Positions 11,029-21,791 of a stretch of 64,000 nucleotides of DNA are shown here, piece after piece. Both the position numbers and the translations under genes were made by a program. This DNA comes from Enterovibrio norvegicus DSM 15893 (GTDB lineage: Bacteria; Pseudomonadota; Gammaproteobacteria; Enterobacterales; Vibrionaceae). The notes beneath the pieces are model-generated. The model had not been told where the DNA came from, ran no database searches, and saw nothing but the letters and a program-made list of their open reading frames with translations. Each line of letters begins with the position of its first letter. The stretch's first letter is position 1. The stretch covers positions 1 to 64,000 of the forward strand of contig NZ_FOWR01000016.1 in assembly GCF_900115495.1 (NCBI RefSeq). Reading direction: 5' to 3'.

Positions 11029-12392
11029 GTTGCGGCCTCCTCAATTGCTGCCACTACTTGAGACATTTTCATTCCATTGGCGCCTTTTACCAACAAAGAA
11101 ACTTCGTGTTTTGTATTCATGAGTTCTACTACATGCGCAATCAGCGCGTCTTTGTTTTCAAAATGCTGACCACCACAGCGTTCGCTGATCACAGCACTGG
11201 CTGGTCCGAATGTAATCACGGTTTGGATGCCTGATTGGCTAAGGTGTTCAGCAACTTCTAGATGCACCGCATCAGAGTGCTCACCCATCTCGCCCATGTC
11301 AGCCAACACAATGACCTTGTCGCCATCAAAACTGTCGAGCATATCAACAGCGGCTTTCATTGCCGCCAAGCTCGCGTTGTAACTGTCATCGATAAGACGG
11401 AGACCCTCACGAGGAAAGCTGATCGCCCCGCGGCCTTTTACGGGGGCAACAGACGCCAACCCTTTTGTTACTTCAACCATGGTCACACCATCAATATTCA
11501 GTGCAGCTATGGCGGCCAATACGGCATTGGCGACGTTATGTTCGCCCGGCAAGCTAAGTACTATTGGGAAGCTTCCAGCAGGCGTCACTAAATCAAACTG
11601 AAAATACCCACCATCTGCTGGTCGAATATTCTCAGCGCGATAATCGGCCGCCTTATCTGACACTGTCATGGTCAGTAACTGCTTACTTTCCAGTACCGCA
11701 TCCCAACGTGGTCCGCCATTGCTGTCGAGATTCACAATCGCTAACGCGTCATCGGCAAGGCCTTCAAAAATCTCACCTTTGGCTCTCGCTACACCATCAA
11801 GTGAACCGAAGCCTTCCAAGTGTGCCGCAGCAAGGTTGGTCACCAGCGCGATATCCGGCTTGACCAATTGGGTGGTATAGGCGATTTCACCAATGTGGTT
11901 CGCCCCCAGCTCAATCACTGCAAAGTCATCTGACGGTTGCAGGCGTAACAAGGTGAGTGGGACGCCAATATCGTTGTTGAAGTTGCCTGAGGTATAGAGC
12001 GTTTGACCCTTTTGCGACAAAATCGCGGCCAACATCTCTTTCACCGTGGTTTTACCGCAACTGCCTGTCAACGCAATGGTTTTTACATCACATTGTGTTT
12101 TCACCCAAGCACCGAGTTGTCCCAATGCCTGTGTTGTGTCAGCAACGATAAGCTGCGGCAAATCGCATTCCACCGCTTTTGACACGAGAAGCGCAGACGC
12201 GCCGTTGTCTTTCGCGGTACCCACAAAATCATGCGCGTCAAAACGCTCGCCGACAAGCGCGACAAACAGCGCACCTTGACCGAGCGTTCGAGTATCCGTT
12301 GATACTGCACCAATCACCACATCATCGGTGTTGGTGCCAACAAGTTCTGCCTTTAGTACGTCTTTCAATGACGTGAGCGAAACGGGGATCAT
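11022..12392 (-). CDS. murF: UDP-MurNAc-tripeptide--D-alanyl-D-alanine ligase MurF
   Basis: Last cytoplasmic Mur ligase; it adds D-Ala-D-Ala to the tripeptide. The ATP loop [15 protein letters not shown] lies near residue 107. Further Mur-ligase signatures are [16 protein letters not shown] and [11 protein letters not shown]. 456 residues. No ddl gene for the D-Ala-D-Ala substrate lies in this cluster, so the dipeptide ligase must be encoded elsewhere. It overlaps murE by 4 bp and mraY by 7 bp. Confidence 0.98.
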   Translation of the reverse strand: MIPVSLTSLKDVLKAELVGTNTDDVVIGAVSTDTRTLGQGALFVALVGERFDAHDFVGTAKDNGASALLVSKAVECDLPQLIVADTTQALGQLGAWVKTQCDVKTIALTGSCGKTTVKEMLAAILSQKGQTLYTSGNFNNDIGVPLTLLRLQPSDDFAVIELGANHIGEIAYTTQLVKPDIALVTNLAAAHLEGFGSLDGVARAKGEIFEGLADDALAIVNLDSNGGPRWDAVLESKQLLTMTVSDKAADYRAENIRPADGGYFQFDLVTPAGSFPIVLSLPGEHNVANAVLAAIAALNIDGVTMVEVTKGLASVAPVKGRGAISFPREGLRLIDDSYNASLAAMKAAVDMLDSFDGDKVIVLADMGEMGEHSDAVHLEVAEHLSQSGIQTVITFGPASAVISERCGGQHFENKDALIAHVVELMNTKHEVSLLVKGANGMKMSQVVAAIEEAATC

Positions 12393-13876
12393 TGCTCTCC
12401 CTCCAACAACATTCGCACTGTGTCTCTGTCTGAATAATCAATCGTGCCCGATGCCAATACTTGGTAATCCTCGTGCCCTTTACCTGCTACCAAAATCACG
12501 TCACTCGGCGCAGCATGCTCAAAGGCATAACGGCAGGCGTCTGCACGGTCGTGTAACACAATCGCGTTATCAGGCGCGGCCATACCCGCAAGCATGTCTG
12601 ACACTATGATGTCGGGAGATTCAGAGCGAGGATTGTCGTCCGTGAGAATGGCTTTGTCTGCTAACGTCTCAGCGATACTCGCCATCATCGGGCGTTTACC
12701 TGTATCACGATCGCCGCCACAACCGAAGATGCACCACAGTGCGCCTTCGCAATGACGACGCAAAGCAGTAAGCGCTTTCTCTAGTGCATCAGGCGTGTGA
12801 GCGTAATCAACAACAAGCATAGGTTTGTCAGCACGATGAAAAACTTCCATTCGCCCGATAACCGCTTGAAGTTGTGGAGCAACACCTAAGAGTGCGGATT
12901 TGTCATAGCCAAGCCCCAACAAGGTCGTGAGGCTCAACAATAAGTTCATAACGTTGAATTCACCCACCAGCGGCGCGGTAAATTCACCGTCCCCCCAATC
13001 GGATGAGAACGCAATGGTAACGCCACTGGTCGCATAGCTCACGGCGGTTAGCCATAACTTACGGCCTTGATGCGATACCACACCCTCTTCAGACATGGAT
13101 ACCGCAATAGCCTCAGGCATTGAGCCCAACCATTGTGCACCAACGTCATCATCTGCGTTGATCACTGACACTGGCGATCCATAGTGGGTAAACAAACGCA
13201 ATTTTGCTTCTGCGTAAGCCTCCATGGTGCCATGGTAATCAAGGTGGTCACGGCTCAGGTTGGTAAAAATGGCCGCATCAAAATCGACGGCTTTCACGCG
13301 ATCTTGAATCAAACCGTGTGACGACACTTCCATTGCCACATGGGTTGCGCCCGCCACGTTAAAAGCCGCGAGTTGCTGTTGAATATCAAGGGCGCTGCCC
13401 GTGGTGTTAAGTGCTGGCTCTAACGCAGCAAGAAAACCATTCCCCGTGGTTCCCATTACTGCCGCTCGACCTTGCATAAGGTCAATCCACTGCGCAATAA
13501 GCTGACTGACGGTGGTTTTACCGTTGGTTCCGGTCACACCGATGGTGGTCATATGCTGACTTGGCGCTTGATAAAAGCGAGCAGCAATGTCTGAAAGTGA
13601 GGATTTAAGGTGAGGGAAGGCAACCACAGGCACGTTATCGTGCAAGGTCAGGCCAAACTGACCTGAAGTGTCACCGTCATCTGAAATAACAGCAACCGCA
13701 CCGGCGCGGATCGCGTCGGCAATAAAACGTCGCGCATCAAGGCTATGACCTTGAACCGCGATAAAAACATCACCTTGCTGGATCTGACGATTGTCCAGCG
13801 CAAGGCCAGTGATGCGTTGCTCCGGCGCGCCATCAAACCAAGGCGCTAATAATTCTTTGAAACTCGTGTTCGGCAT
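12389..13876 (-). CDS. murE: UDP-MurNAc-L-Ala-D-Glu--meso-diaminopimelate ligase MurE
   Basis: Adds meso-diaminopimelate as the third residue of the stem peptide. The ATP loop GVTGTNGKTTVSQL lies near residue 115, and NLSRDHLDYHG and VVDYAHTPDALE are present. The segment TDDNPRSE contains the DNPR motif typical of meso-Dap-specific MurE, which predicts Dap-type peptidoglycan. 495 residues. Its start shares one base with the ftsI stop region. Confidence 0.98.
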   Translation of the reverse strand: MPNTSFKELLAPWFDGAPEQRITGLALDNRQIQQGDVFIAVQGHSLDARRFIADAIRAGAVAVISDDGDTSGQFGLTLHDNVPVVAFPHLKSSLSDIAARFYQAPSQHMTTIGVTGTNGKTTVSQLIAQWIDLMQGRAAVMGTTGNGFLAALEPALNTTGSALDIQQQLAAFNVAGATHVAMEVSSHGLIQDRVKAVDFDAAIFTNLSRDHLDYHGTMEAYAEAKLRLFTHYGSPVSVINADDDVGAQWLGSMPEAIAVSMSEEGVVSHQGRKLWLTAVSYATSGVTIAFSSDWGDGEFTAPLVGEFNVMNLLLSLTTLLGLGYDKSALLGVAPQLQAVIGRMEVFHRADKPMLVVDYAHTPDALEKALTALRRHCEGALWCIFGCGGDRDTGKRPMMASIAETLADKAILTDDNPRSESPDIIVSDMLAGMAAPDNAIVLHDRADACRYAFEHAAPSDVILVAGKGHEDYQVLASGTIDYSDRDTVRMLLEGEQ

Positions 13877-15627
13877 CAGTTCTGCCTGTCCGTATGTGCA
13901 AGTTGTAACGAAGGTTGTTTCGCGTCTGGCGCGATATTTAGAATTTGTAATGCGCTCTTCATGACCTCAGAGAACACAGGCGCAGCCACTTGGCCGCCAT
14001 AATATTTGTCACCCTGAGGTTCATTGATCACCACCACCAACGCAATTCGTGGATCGCTGATTGGCGCAATGCCTGCGGTGTATCCGATGTATTCATCGCC
14101 GTAACCACCCGCAACAGCCACTTTCGCGGTACCTGTTTTCGCACCGACACGGTAACCATCAACCGCAGCACGACGAGCACTGCCGCCTTCTTGCGTTACC
14201 GCTTCCAGCATGTCTATGACTTTACGTGTATTTTCACGCGAGGCCACTTGTTTACCCGGCACCACCGCTTCGGTTTTCAAAATCGACAAGGGGCGATTCA
14301 CCCCAAGGCCACCCAGCACCGCGTAAGCACGCGCCAATTGCGCTGGCGTGATTGATAATCCGTAGCCGAAAGATAAAGTCGCGCGTTCGAAGTCCGACCA
14401 GCGACGGCGAGAAGGATACAGGCCTAAGGATTCCCCGACCAGATTGACACCTGTCGCATCACCGATACCCACGCTACTGTAGAGACCCAACAAAGCTTCA
14501 ACAGGCATAGAGAGTGATAATTTACTCACGCCGATGTTGCTGGATTTTTGAAGAATTTTGCGAAGGTTTGCTTTACCCGCTTTCGATACGTCACGCACTT
14601 TCGCGCCACCGATCGACATCACGCCATTGCCGGTATCAATCACCGTGCTTTCGTCAGCAACACCGTTTTCCAATGCTGCCAGCACAACCAAAGGCTTGAT
14701 GGTTGAACCCGGCTCGAACACATCGGTAATGGCGCGGTTACGCATTTTAAAGCTTTTAAGATCGGCACGATTGTTCGGGTTATAGGAAGGTGCGTTCACC
14801 ATGGCCAACACTTCGCCCGTGCGTACATCGACCATCACCAACGAACCCGAGGTTGCCCGGTAATCCGCCACCGCTTGTTTGATGGCGCGATAAGAAATGG
14901 CCTGCAAACGTTGATCAATACTCAATTGCAGCGGCTTACCTTCCTCTCTTTCTTCGAGAGAAATGTTTTCTACCACGCGACCGTATCTGTCTTTTCGCAC
15001 CGTACGTCGGCCAGGCTCGCCACTTAGCCAGCCATCATAACCACGCTCAATGCCTTCAAGGCCACGACCATCAATCCCTGTCACGCCCACAAGGTGAGCA
15101 CTGACTTCACCCGCTGGATAAAAACGGCGAGATTCGTCTTTCATGCCGATGCCCGCGAGTTTCAGCCCTTTGATGTAAGACGACATCGCAGGACCAACTT
15201 GGCGTTGAAGGTAGATAAAACGTTTGGTTTTGTTTTTCTCGATGCGTTCAAGCATCTCTTGTCGGTCGATACCAAGTACATCCGCCAGCGCATACCAACG
15301 CGGCTTGTCTTGCAATTTATCGTTCTTGAAGATAGTGGCAGGGTCTGCGTACACCGCTTGAACAGGCACACTGACCGCTAAGGATTCGTCGTTTCTGTCT
15401 GTGATCATGCCACGCGCAGACGGCATGGCTTTTACGCGCACAGAACGCAAATCGCCTTCGTAACGAAGGCGGTCTGGTTCAATGACTTGAATGTAGGCAG
15501 CGCGAGCAATGAGCGCCATCATGGCTAAGGAAATGCAGAAACAAACCGTCACAAAACGCCACTTAATAAAAGTTGGCGCTTGCTTCTTGGCTCGCTGATT
15601 ACCGGCTTTCTTTTTTCCCTTAAACAC
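13876..15627 (-). CDS. ftsI: Septal transpeptidase FtsI (PBP3)
   Basis: Class B penicillin-binding protein that cross-links septal peptidoglycan. A short basic cytoplasmic tail is followed by one transmembrane helix (about residues 24-41). The pedestal domain is next, then the transpeptidase domain with the SXXK motif at Ser308-Lys311 (STIK), SSN at 362-364 and KTG at 497-499. All catalytic motifs are intact. 583 residues. It directly follows ftsL and works with FtsW. Confidence 0.99.
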   Translation of the reverse strand: MFKGKKKAGNQRAKKQAPTFIKWRFVTVCFCISLAMMALIARAAYIQVIEPDRLRYEGDLRSVRVKAMPSARGMITDRNDESLAVSVPVQAVYADPATIFKNDKLQDKPRWYALADVLGIDRQEMLERIEKNKTKRFIYLQRQVGPAMSSYIKGLKLAGIGMKDESRRFYPAGEVSAHLVGVTGIDGRGLEGIERGYDGWLSGEPGRRTVRKDRYGRVVENISLEEREEGKPLQLSIDQRLQAISYRAIKQAVADYRATSGSLVMVDVRTGEVLAMVNAPSYNPNNRADLKSFKMRNRAITDVFEPGSTIKPLVVLAALENGVADESTVIDTGNGVMSIGGAKVRDVSKAGKANLRKILQKSSNIGVSKLSLSMPVEALLGLYSSVGIGDATGVNLVGESLGLYPSRRRWSDFERATLSFGYGLSITPAQLARAYAVLGGLGVNRPLSILKTEAVVPGKQVASRENTRKVIDMLEAVTQEGGSARRAAVDGYRVGAKTGTAKVAVAGGYGDEYIGYTAGIAPISDPRIALVVVINEPQGDKYYGGQVAAPVFSEVMKSALQILNIAPDAKQPSLQLAHTDRQN

Positions 15628-15939
15628 TTATTGGCTCACTATGATTTCGCGCTTGCTGTCAGGACGAATCATGTCCTGATCCTGCCGCGCCATACCTTCG
15701 ACGCGACTGTGTTCTGATAGAGCATGTTCTTCAAGGAGCTGATTTCGCCATTCAACATCAAGGCGCTCTCTCTCCATGAGCAATTGATCATTAGCAGCGA
15801 TGACTGAACGCGTTTGTTGCGTGGTGTACACCACGCCCAACGCTGACAGCAACACCAGGACGAACAAGACCAACGGGATCCTACCGACAGTGATAAGGTC
15901 ATGCGCGATTTGCTTTGTTAGTCCTGGATTAGACGACAT
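15628..15939 (-). CDS. ftsL: Cell division protein FtsL
   Basis: Small bitopic divisome protein of the FtsQLB complex that activates FtsWI. 103 residues: a cytoplasmic N-terminus, one transmembrane helix (about residues 21-39, IPLVLFVLVLLSALGVVYTT) and a periplasmic coiled coil rich in Gln, Glu and Leu. Sequence conservation in FtsL is low, so the call leans on topology, size and its fixed place between rsmH and ftsI. It shares one base with the rsmH stop. Confidence 0.95.
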   Translation of the reverse strand: MSSNPGLTKQIAHDLITVGRIPLVLFVLVLLSALGVVYTTQQTRSVIAANDQLLMERERLDVEWRNQLLEEHALSEHSRVEGMARQDQDMIRPDSKREIIVSQ

Positions 15940-16892
15940 TAGTCACCAAGCTTTTCGGCGACACGAAGCACGGAGCTGCGTGAACGCGTGTTATCAGATA
16001 CTTCGGTATCAGAGGGCTTCAAGGCTTTACCTACTGGCTTCATTGCAGCACGACCCAAAGCACGGATCTGCACTTCAGTCAGTGGTACACCGTGTGGCAC
16101 ATCTGGTCCTTTACTTTGTTTGCGAATGAAACGCTTCACCAAGCGATCTTCCAACGAGTGGAAACTGATAACTGACAAACGTCCTTCCGGTGCAAGCACA
16201 TTCAGTGCGCCTTGCAGTGCCGTTTCGATCTCATCCAACTCACTGTTGATGTAAATACGAATGGCTTGGAAGCTACGCGTTGCTGGGTGTTTCTTTCTGT
16301 CACGAGACGGTGCTGCGTTTGCAATCAAGTTTGCCAACTGCAACGTGCGCGTAATAGGCTCTTTTTCTTCGTCTTCACGATGGGCAACAATGGCGCGCGC
16401 AATGCGTTTCGCAAAACGTTCCTCACCAAAGACTTTCAAAACCCAAGAAATGTCATCCGCATCGGCTTCTTGAAGCCATTGCGCGGCAGAAACACCTGAT
16501 GTTGGGTCCATGCGCATATCTAACGGGCCGTCACGCATGAAACTGAAGCCACGCTCCGGATCATCCAGTTGCGGAGAAGAGACACCCAGATCTAAAAGCA
16601 CGCCGTCGATTTGACCGCTTAGCTCAAGCTCTTCAATGTATTGTTGAATGCCAGAAAAAGGCCCATGAATGATGTTAAATCGTGGATCGTCGATCGTTGC
16701 CGCTTCTGCAATGGCTTGAGGATCACGATCGATACCGTAAAGGCGGCCGTTTTCGCCTAGGCGAGACAAAATTTGGCGACTATGACCACCACGGCCAAAC
16801 GTACCATCGACATAAATGCCATCGGGTTTAATTGCCAAACCATCAATGGATTCATGGAGAAGGACGGAAATGTGTGAAAACTGCTCTGACAT
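15939..16892 (-). CDS. rsmH: 16S rRNA (cytosine(1402)-N(4))-methyltransferase RsmH
   Basis: SAM-dependent methyltransferase that modifies C1402 of 16S rRNA, the same nucleotide whose ribose is methylated by RsmI (encoded nearby at 18070-18939). The SAM motif [14 protein letters not shown] starts near residue 29. The MraW signatures [20 protein letters not shown] and [15 protein letters not shown] are complete. 317 residues. It is 12 bp downstream of mraZ. Confidence 0.98.
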   Translation of the reverse strand: MSEQFSHISVLLHESIDGLAIKPDGIYVDGTFGRGGHSRQILSRLGENGRLYGIDRDPQAIAEAATIDDPRFNIIHGPFSGIQQYIEELELSGQIDGVLLDLGVSSPQLDDPERGFSFMRDGPLDMRMDPTSGVSAAQWLQEADADDISWVLKVFGEERFAKRIARAIVAHREDEEKEPITRTLQLANLIANAAPSRDRKKHPATRSFQAIRIYINSELDEIETALQGALNVLAPEGRLSVISFHSLEDRLVKRFIRKQSKGPDVPHGVPLTEVQIRALGRAAMKPVGKALKPSDTEVSDNTRSRSSVLRVAEKLGD

Positions 16893-16904
16893 AATTTTGA
16901 TTAC

Positions 16905-17363
16905 CTAAAGCGAAAGTGCGTTGAGTCTATCACTCAACGCCTCTGCAGAATCGGCTTGAAGTTGAATATCGTTATCGATTTGCTGCTGCCATTTATCGTT
17001 ATTCCACAACTCAAACTTATTGAGCTGTCCCACGAGCATTGCTTTGCTGTCTAATCCTGCGTAATCACGCAACGTTGGCGCGATCAAAATGCGCCCCTGA
17101 CCATCCATCTCACATTCGAAGGCATGGCCAAGCAACAGACGTTGTAGACGTCGCTCTGCAGGGTTTAAGCTCGATAAGCGCGCAAGCTTTGCTTCAATGC
17201 GCTCCCACTCAGGCAAAGGGTATAGCAACAAACAGGGAAGCTGATGGTCTATGGTGCAAACAAACACGCCATCGCACAGCGTATCGAGCTCTTCTCGATA
17301 ACGTTTTGGCAATGCCACTCGACCTTTCGCGTCAAGTGAAATGGCGGATACGCCCCTTAACAT
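16905..17363 (-). CDS. mraZ: Transcriptional regulator MraZ
   Basis: DNA-binding repressor at the head of the dcw cluster. It has 152 residues with two tandem SpoVT/AbrB-like (MraZ) domains; the first contains [21 protein letters not shown] and the second contains [21 protein letters not shown]. In enterobacteria MraZ forms a ring and binds TGGGA/G repeats upstream of itself. Four such 10-bp-spaced boxes occur directly upstream here, so autoregulation is well supported by sequence. Confidence 0.98.
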   Translation of the reverse strand: MLRGVSAISLDAKGRVALPKRYREELDTLCDGVFVCTIDHQLPCLLLYPLPEWERIEAKLARLSSLNPAERRLQRLLLGHAFECEMDGQGRILIAPTLRDYAGLDSKAMLVGQLNKFELWNNDKWQQQIDNDIQLQADSAEALSDRLNALSL

Positions 17364-17380
17364 GCAGTTTGAATCCCTTT

Positions 17381-17420
17381 CACACCAGAATATCCCACTT
17401 TATTCCACAATTTCCCACTT
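17381..17420 (-). promoter_or_regulatory. MraZ operator: four 10-bp-spaced boxes
   Basis: Read on the minus strand, four consecutive 10-bp units each contain a TGG core: AAGTGGGAAA, TTGTGGAATA, AAGTGGGATA and TTCTGGTGTG. Units 1 and 3 carry the full TGGGA box; units 2 and 4 are degenerate. The 10-bp period puts every core on the same face of the helix. The boxes begin immediately after the predicted -10 and cover the expected transcription start and early leader, as expected for repression by MraZ. Confidence 0.88.
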
Positions 17421-17422
17421 GA

Positions 17423-17452
17423 AGTGTACGTATCAGGCAAAAAGAAAGTCAA
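17423..17452 (-). promoter_or_regulatory. Predicted sigma-70 promoter of mraZ and the dcw cluster
   Basis: On the minus strand TTGACT (17447-17452) is separated by 18 bp from TACACT (17423-17428). The predicted start falls in the first MraZ box. It is the only good promoter seen between the rnpB terminator and mraZ. Confidence 0.6.
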
Positions 17453-17596
17453 GCAGGCGAACAGCGCAATACTCCGAAAAACGCAGCGATCACGTCGCGA
17501 ATTCAATAGCTTGAGCGCTAGAAAAGACTGCTCACTTTTTAACCGCACGTTATTCCCAGAAGGTGTTTCATGAATAGAGAGGGTCAATAAAACGAA

Positions 17597-17622
17597 AGAA
17601 GGCGAGCTAATGCTCGCCTTCT
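17597..17622 (-). terminator. Rho-independent terminator of rnpB
   Basis: An 11-bp perfect stem (17597-17607 with 17612-17622, loop TAAT) is followed on the minus strand by TTCGTTTTATTG. It lies just beyond the 3' end of rnpB and insulates mraZ. Confidence 0.9.
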
Positions 17623-17633
17623 GGGTATGATTT

Positions 17634-18013
<380 letters not shown>

Positions 18014-18022
18014 AGGCGGCGG

Positions 18023-18028
18023 ATTATA
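18023..18028 (-). promoter_or_regulatory. -10 element of the rnpB promoter
   Basis: A perfect TATAAT on the minus strand ends about 9 bp before the predicted RNA 5' end. A GC-rich discriminator (CCGCCGCC) follows, as is usual for stable-RNA promoters under stringent control. I could not assign a convincing -35 hexamer. Confidence 0.7.
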
Positions 18029-18069
18029 TAGAACTCACCACCAGTAATCTAGCGTTTCGTTGCGACTTA

Positions 18070-18939
18070 TTACTCTAGATTGTCCAATCCCCATTTATAG
18101 AGGGCATTTTTCTTCACGTTATACAGTTCTGCGGCAATCGCAGCGGCTTTTTTCAATGGTAACTCTTTGGCAATCAATGCAACGGCGTTCGTCGCGTCGA
18201 TAGGCAAATCGTCTTTCTCTGCACGGTGACCCGCTATCAGTAATACCATTTCACCACGAATACGGTTGCTGTCTTCGCTCAACCATTCCATCAACTCACC
18301 CAGAGGTGCGCCGTGAATCGTTTCGAAAGTTTTCGTTAGCTCGCGCGCTAACACCACCATACGGTCGGCACCCAGCACCGCTAACATGTCATCCAAAGTA
18401 TCAGTAATACGGTGCGGCGATTCATAGAAAATCAGGGTGCGTGGGTCTTGCGCCACTTCAGTAAAGCGATCACGACGCCCTTTACTTTTTGGTGGCAAAA
18501 AGCCTTCAAAACTAAAACGGTCAGAAGGTAACCCCGACGCGCTCAATGCAGTGATCACAGCACAAGGTCCTGGCAAGGGCACAACTTTTACACCTGCCTG
18601 ACGACAACGGGTGACTAAGTGGTAACCTGGATCAGAGATCAACGGCGTGCCCGCATCAGAAACCAGCGCAATAGTTTGTCCAGAGACTAACTTTTCGATC
18701 AAAATGTCTGCTTTTTGCTGCTCGTTATGGTCATGCAGCGCAAAAGTTCGGGTCGTGATACCAAAATGCGACAGTAGTCTTCCTGTATGACGGGTATCCT
18801 CGGCAGCGATGATGTCAACTTGCTGCAAAATTGATAATGCACGCTGGGTGATATCTCCCAGGTTTCCGATCGGTGTCGGCACGATATATAAAGTTGAGAC
18901 GTCAACCATGGTTGAAGTTTCATCAGTCATTTGTTTCAC
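18070..18939 (-). CDS. rsmI: 16S rRNA 2'-O-ribose C1402 methyltransferase RsmI
   Basis: SAM-dependent tetrapyrrole-methylase-fold enzyme that methylates the ribose of C1402 in 16S rRNA and so complements RsmH. Visible motifs are [44 protein letters not shown] and [20 protein letters not shown]. 289 residues from a GTG start that gives the family-typical MKQ; ATG codons 9 and 30 bp further in are alternatives. It is divergent from lpoA with a gap of only 46 bp. Confidence 0.97.
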   Translation of the reverse strand: MKQMTDETSTMVDVSTLYIVPTPIGNLGDITQRALSILQQVDIIAAEDTRHTGRLLSHFGITTRTFALHDHNEQQKADILIEKLVSGQTIALVSDAGTPLISDPGYHLVTRCRQAGVKVVPLPGPCAVITALSASGLPSDRFSFEGFLPPKSKGRRDRFTEVAQDPRTLIFYESPHRITDTLDDMLAVLGADRMVVLARELTKTFETIHGAPLGELMEWLSEDSNRIRGEMVLLIAGHRAEKDDLPIDATNAVALIAKELPLKKAAAIAAELYNVKKNALYKWGLDNLE

Positions 18940-18959
18940 AACCCTTCGGCGATTAATAT
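18931..18959 (+). promoter_or_regulatory. Possible lpoA promoter
   Basis: TTGTTT (18931-18936) is spaced 17 bp from TAATAT (18954-18959) on the plus strand, overlapping the first codons of divergent rsmI. The match is moderate. Confidence 0.35.
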
Positions 18960-18985
18960 AGAGGGCAACAAGTTACGGACAGAAG

Positions 18986-20827
18986 ATGTTCATGCGTAAA
19001 ATAACCCATAAGTGCAAAAGTGTATCACGAGTTATCTCTCCAATCGCCCTAGCATTGGTGCTTTCGGCGTGTGTGACCACTCCCCCCGCTCCTCCGGAGC
19101 CTCAGTATGACATCACGGCTCCTGCGCTTGAGTCGTCAACGTTCTACTTATTGAAAGCCGAAACCACTGCTGGTGAAGAGAAAGCAGACTGGTATTTATT
19201 GGCATTGAAAGCATTAATTGCAGAAAAACAGTTCGCGCAAGCGGATGTTTTAATTGGTCGTTTGGCGAAACTGCCTCTCACACCGTTGCAATTGTCAGAA
19301 TGGCAGCTAGGCCGTGCCGTGTTGCTTCAACAAAAAGAGCAGCCACAAGCGGCAGCCGACAGTTTGAACTTTTTACCTAACTGGCAATTACCTGCGCTTC
19401 AATATCAGCGTTATTACCAATTAAAGGGCGAATTGTACGAACAAGTCGGTAATATTTCGGGTGCGGTACTCTCGTACACCGAAGCCTCACCTTACCTAAC
19501 GAACAGCTTTGACAAGCAGCAAAATTGGGATCGTGTATGGGATTTGCTGGTTCAAATGCCATCAAGCCAATTGAATGTACTCTCGGCCAGTGGTAACCCA
19601 ATCTTGAATGGTTGGGTAGAGCTCGTCACCTTGTTGCGTCAACACGCTGGTCATCCAGCCCTTCAACAAGAAGCGCTGAATAATTGGTTAGCTGCAAACC
19701 CAAGCCATCCAGCAAACACCTATTTGCCCGCAAACCTTGAAACGCTGCAGGCGATGGACATCATTCGTCCTGACCGCATTGGTGTTCTGTTGCCATTGAG
19801 CGCGAAATTTGCAGCCCAAGGTGAAGCCATTCGAAATGGATTCGTGCAAGGTTTGTTAGATGATGAATCTGGTGTGTCTCAACCTTCTGTGATGTTTTAT
19901 GACACCAATGGCCAGTCTATGACTGACATCGTTGCTCAGATGCAAGCAGATGGCATTCAGTTCGTTATTGGCCCATTGCAAAAAGACAAAGTGGACGCGT
20001 TTTTGAGCGCCAGCCAAAACACGCTGCCGACACTCGCGCTAAACATCCCCAAAGACGAATCGTCAGTAGGTGGCACGTGTTTCTTCACGCTCTCACCCGA
20101 ACAAGAAGCCCAACAAGCAGCGCTGCACATTGCACAAAACAATCACAAATTCCCTCTCGTGATTGCACCAAACAATGGTTTCGGTAAACGTGTCAGCGAT
20201 GCCTTCTCAAAAGAGTGGGAAGAAGCAACAGGCGAAAAAGCAGAAACCGAATTCTTCAAAAACCGCGCCGCGATGCAAAAAACGGTTCAACGTGTCTTTG
20301 GTTTAACTGAAAGCCAAGGCCGTATTCAGCAAATGAACCAAATCCTAGGTTTGGACATGGAAGCTGAGCAACGCAGTCGTCGTGATATTGATGCGGTTTA
20401 CCTTGTTGCAAATGCCGGTGAGCTAACTCTGTTGAAGCCGTTCATTGAAGTAGCCATCAACCCTGACGTGCAACCACCCAAACTTTACGCGAGCTCTCGC
20501 AGTAACAACCGCATTAACGGTGTCGGTGAAGTCGGTGAACTACGTGGCATCGAATTCAGTGATGTGCCTCTGCTGGTCGAAAACAATCACCCTGCCGCTG
20601 CACGTTTCCATCAGCTTTGGCCTGGCCTCGACAACGGCATGACCCGCCTTTACGCGTTGGGCATGGATGCGTACTCCCTGATTGAAGCGCTGCCTCAAAT
20701 GCAGGCACTACCAGAATACCGCTTCGAAGGTCAGTCTGGTGAACTATCGTTAGGAGAGCAGTGCACAGTGAATCGCACCGTGTCTTGGGCAATGTTTGGG
20801 GACCAAGGTATTGTTTCTGTTAAATAA
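18986..20827 (+). CDS. lpoA: Penicillin-binding protein activator LpoA
   Basis: Outer-membrane lipoprotein that reaches through the periplasm to stimulate PBP1a. A signal peptide ends in the lipobox LSAC with Cys29, followed by a Pro-rich stretch (TTPPAPPEPQ). The N-terminal part is TPR-like helical. From about residue 255 there is a periplasmic-binding-protein-like domain (IGVLLPLSAKFAAQGEAIRNGF and onwards). 613 residues. Met3 is an alternative start. It heads lpoA-yraN-diaA-dolP, the usual neighbourhood in gammaproteobacteria. Confidence 0.96.
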   Translation: MFMRKITHKCKSVSRVISPIALALVLSACVTTPPAPPEPQYDITAPALESSTFYLLKAETTAGEEKADWYLLALKALIAEKQFAQADVLIGRLAKLPLTPLQLSEWQLGRAVLLQQKEQPQAAADSLNFLPNWQLPALQYQRYYQLKGELYEQVGNISGAVLSYTEASPYLTNSFDKQQNWDRVWDLLVQMPSSQLNVLSASGNPILNGWVELVTLLRQHAGHPALQQEALNNWLAANPSHPANTYLPANLETLQAMDIIRPDRIGVLLPLSAKFAAQGEAIRNGFVQGLLDDESGVSQPSVMFYDTNGQSMTDIVAQMQADGIQFVIGPLQKDKVDAFLSASQNTLPTLALNIPKDESSVGGTCFFTLSPEQEAQQAALHIAQNNHKFPLVIAPNNGFGKRVSDAFSKEWEEATGEKAETEFFKNRAAMQKTVQRVFGLTESQGRIQQMNQILGLDMEAEQRSRRDIDAVYLVANAGELTLLKPFIEVAINPDVQPPKLYASSRSNNRINGVGEVGELRGIEFSDVPLLVENNHPAAARFHQLWPGLDNGMTRLYALGMDAYSLIEALPQMQALPEYRFEGQSGELSLGEQCTVNRTVSWAMFGDQGIVSVK

Positions 20828-21179
20828 GAAACAAACTGGCGATCACTATGAAAATGAAGCGTGCCGCTACCTACAGCGGCACGGTTTAACCCACTTAGGC
20901 AGCAATGCGCGCTTCAAACAAGGCGAGCTTGACCTCATCATGCGCGACGGTGCTTGTATCGTTTTCGTTGAAGTGAAGTTTCGAAAAAAATCGTCATTTG
21001 GCGGTGCTGCCGCCGCCATTTCTTCCCAAAAGCAACAACGCTTATTGCGTGCAGCCTACCTTTGGCTCGCGAATAAGGGGTTATCTGCGACCAGCACAGA
21101 ATTTAGATTTGATGCCGTGACTTTTGACGGCGGTGTAAACGCTGTAAACTGGGTGAGAAACATTTTAATCGAAGGGTAA
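20796..21179 (+). CDS. yraN: UPF0102 family endonuclease-like protein YraN
   Basis: Small protein of the UPF0102 family with a restriction-endonuclease-like fold and no firmly established role. Family motifs are KQTGDHYENEACRYL, GELDLIMRDG, FVEVKFRKKSSFGGAAAAI and RFDAVTF; the Glu/Asp/Glu-X-Lys pattern looks nuclease-like. No ATG is available at the 5' end, so initiation must use TTG at 20796 or 20811, inside the end of lpoA. That overlap implies translational coupling. Up to 127 residues. Confidence 0.92.
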   Translation: MGTKVLFLLNKKQTGDHYENEACRYLQRHGLTHLGSNARFKQGELDLIMRDGACIVFVEVKFRKKSSFGGAAAAISSQKQQRLLRAAYLWLANKGLSATSTEFRFDAVTFDGGVNAVNWVRNILIEG

Positions 21180-21776
<597 letters not shown>

Positions 21777-21791
21777 TTTAGGAGAGTTGTG

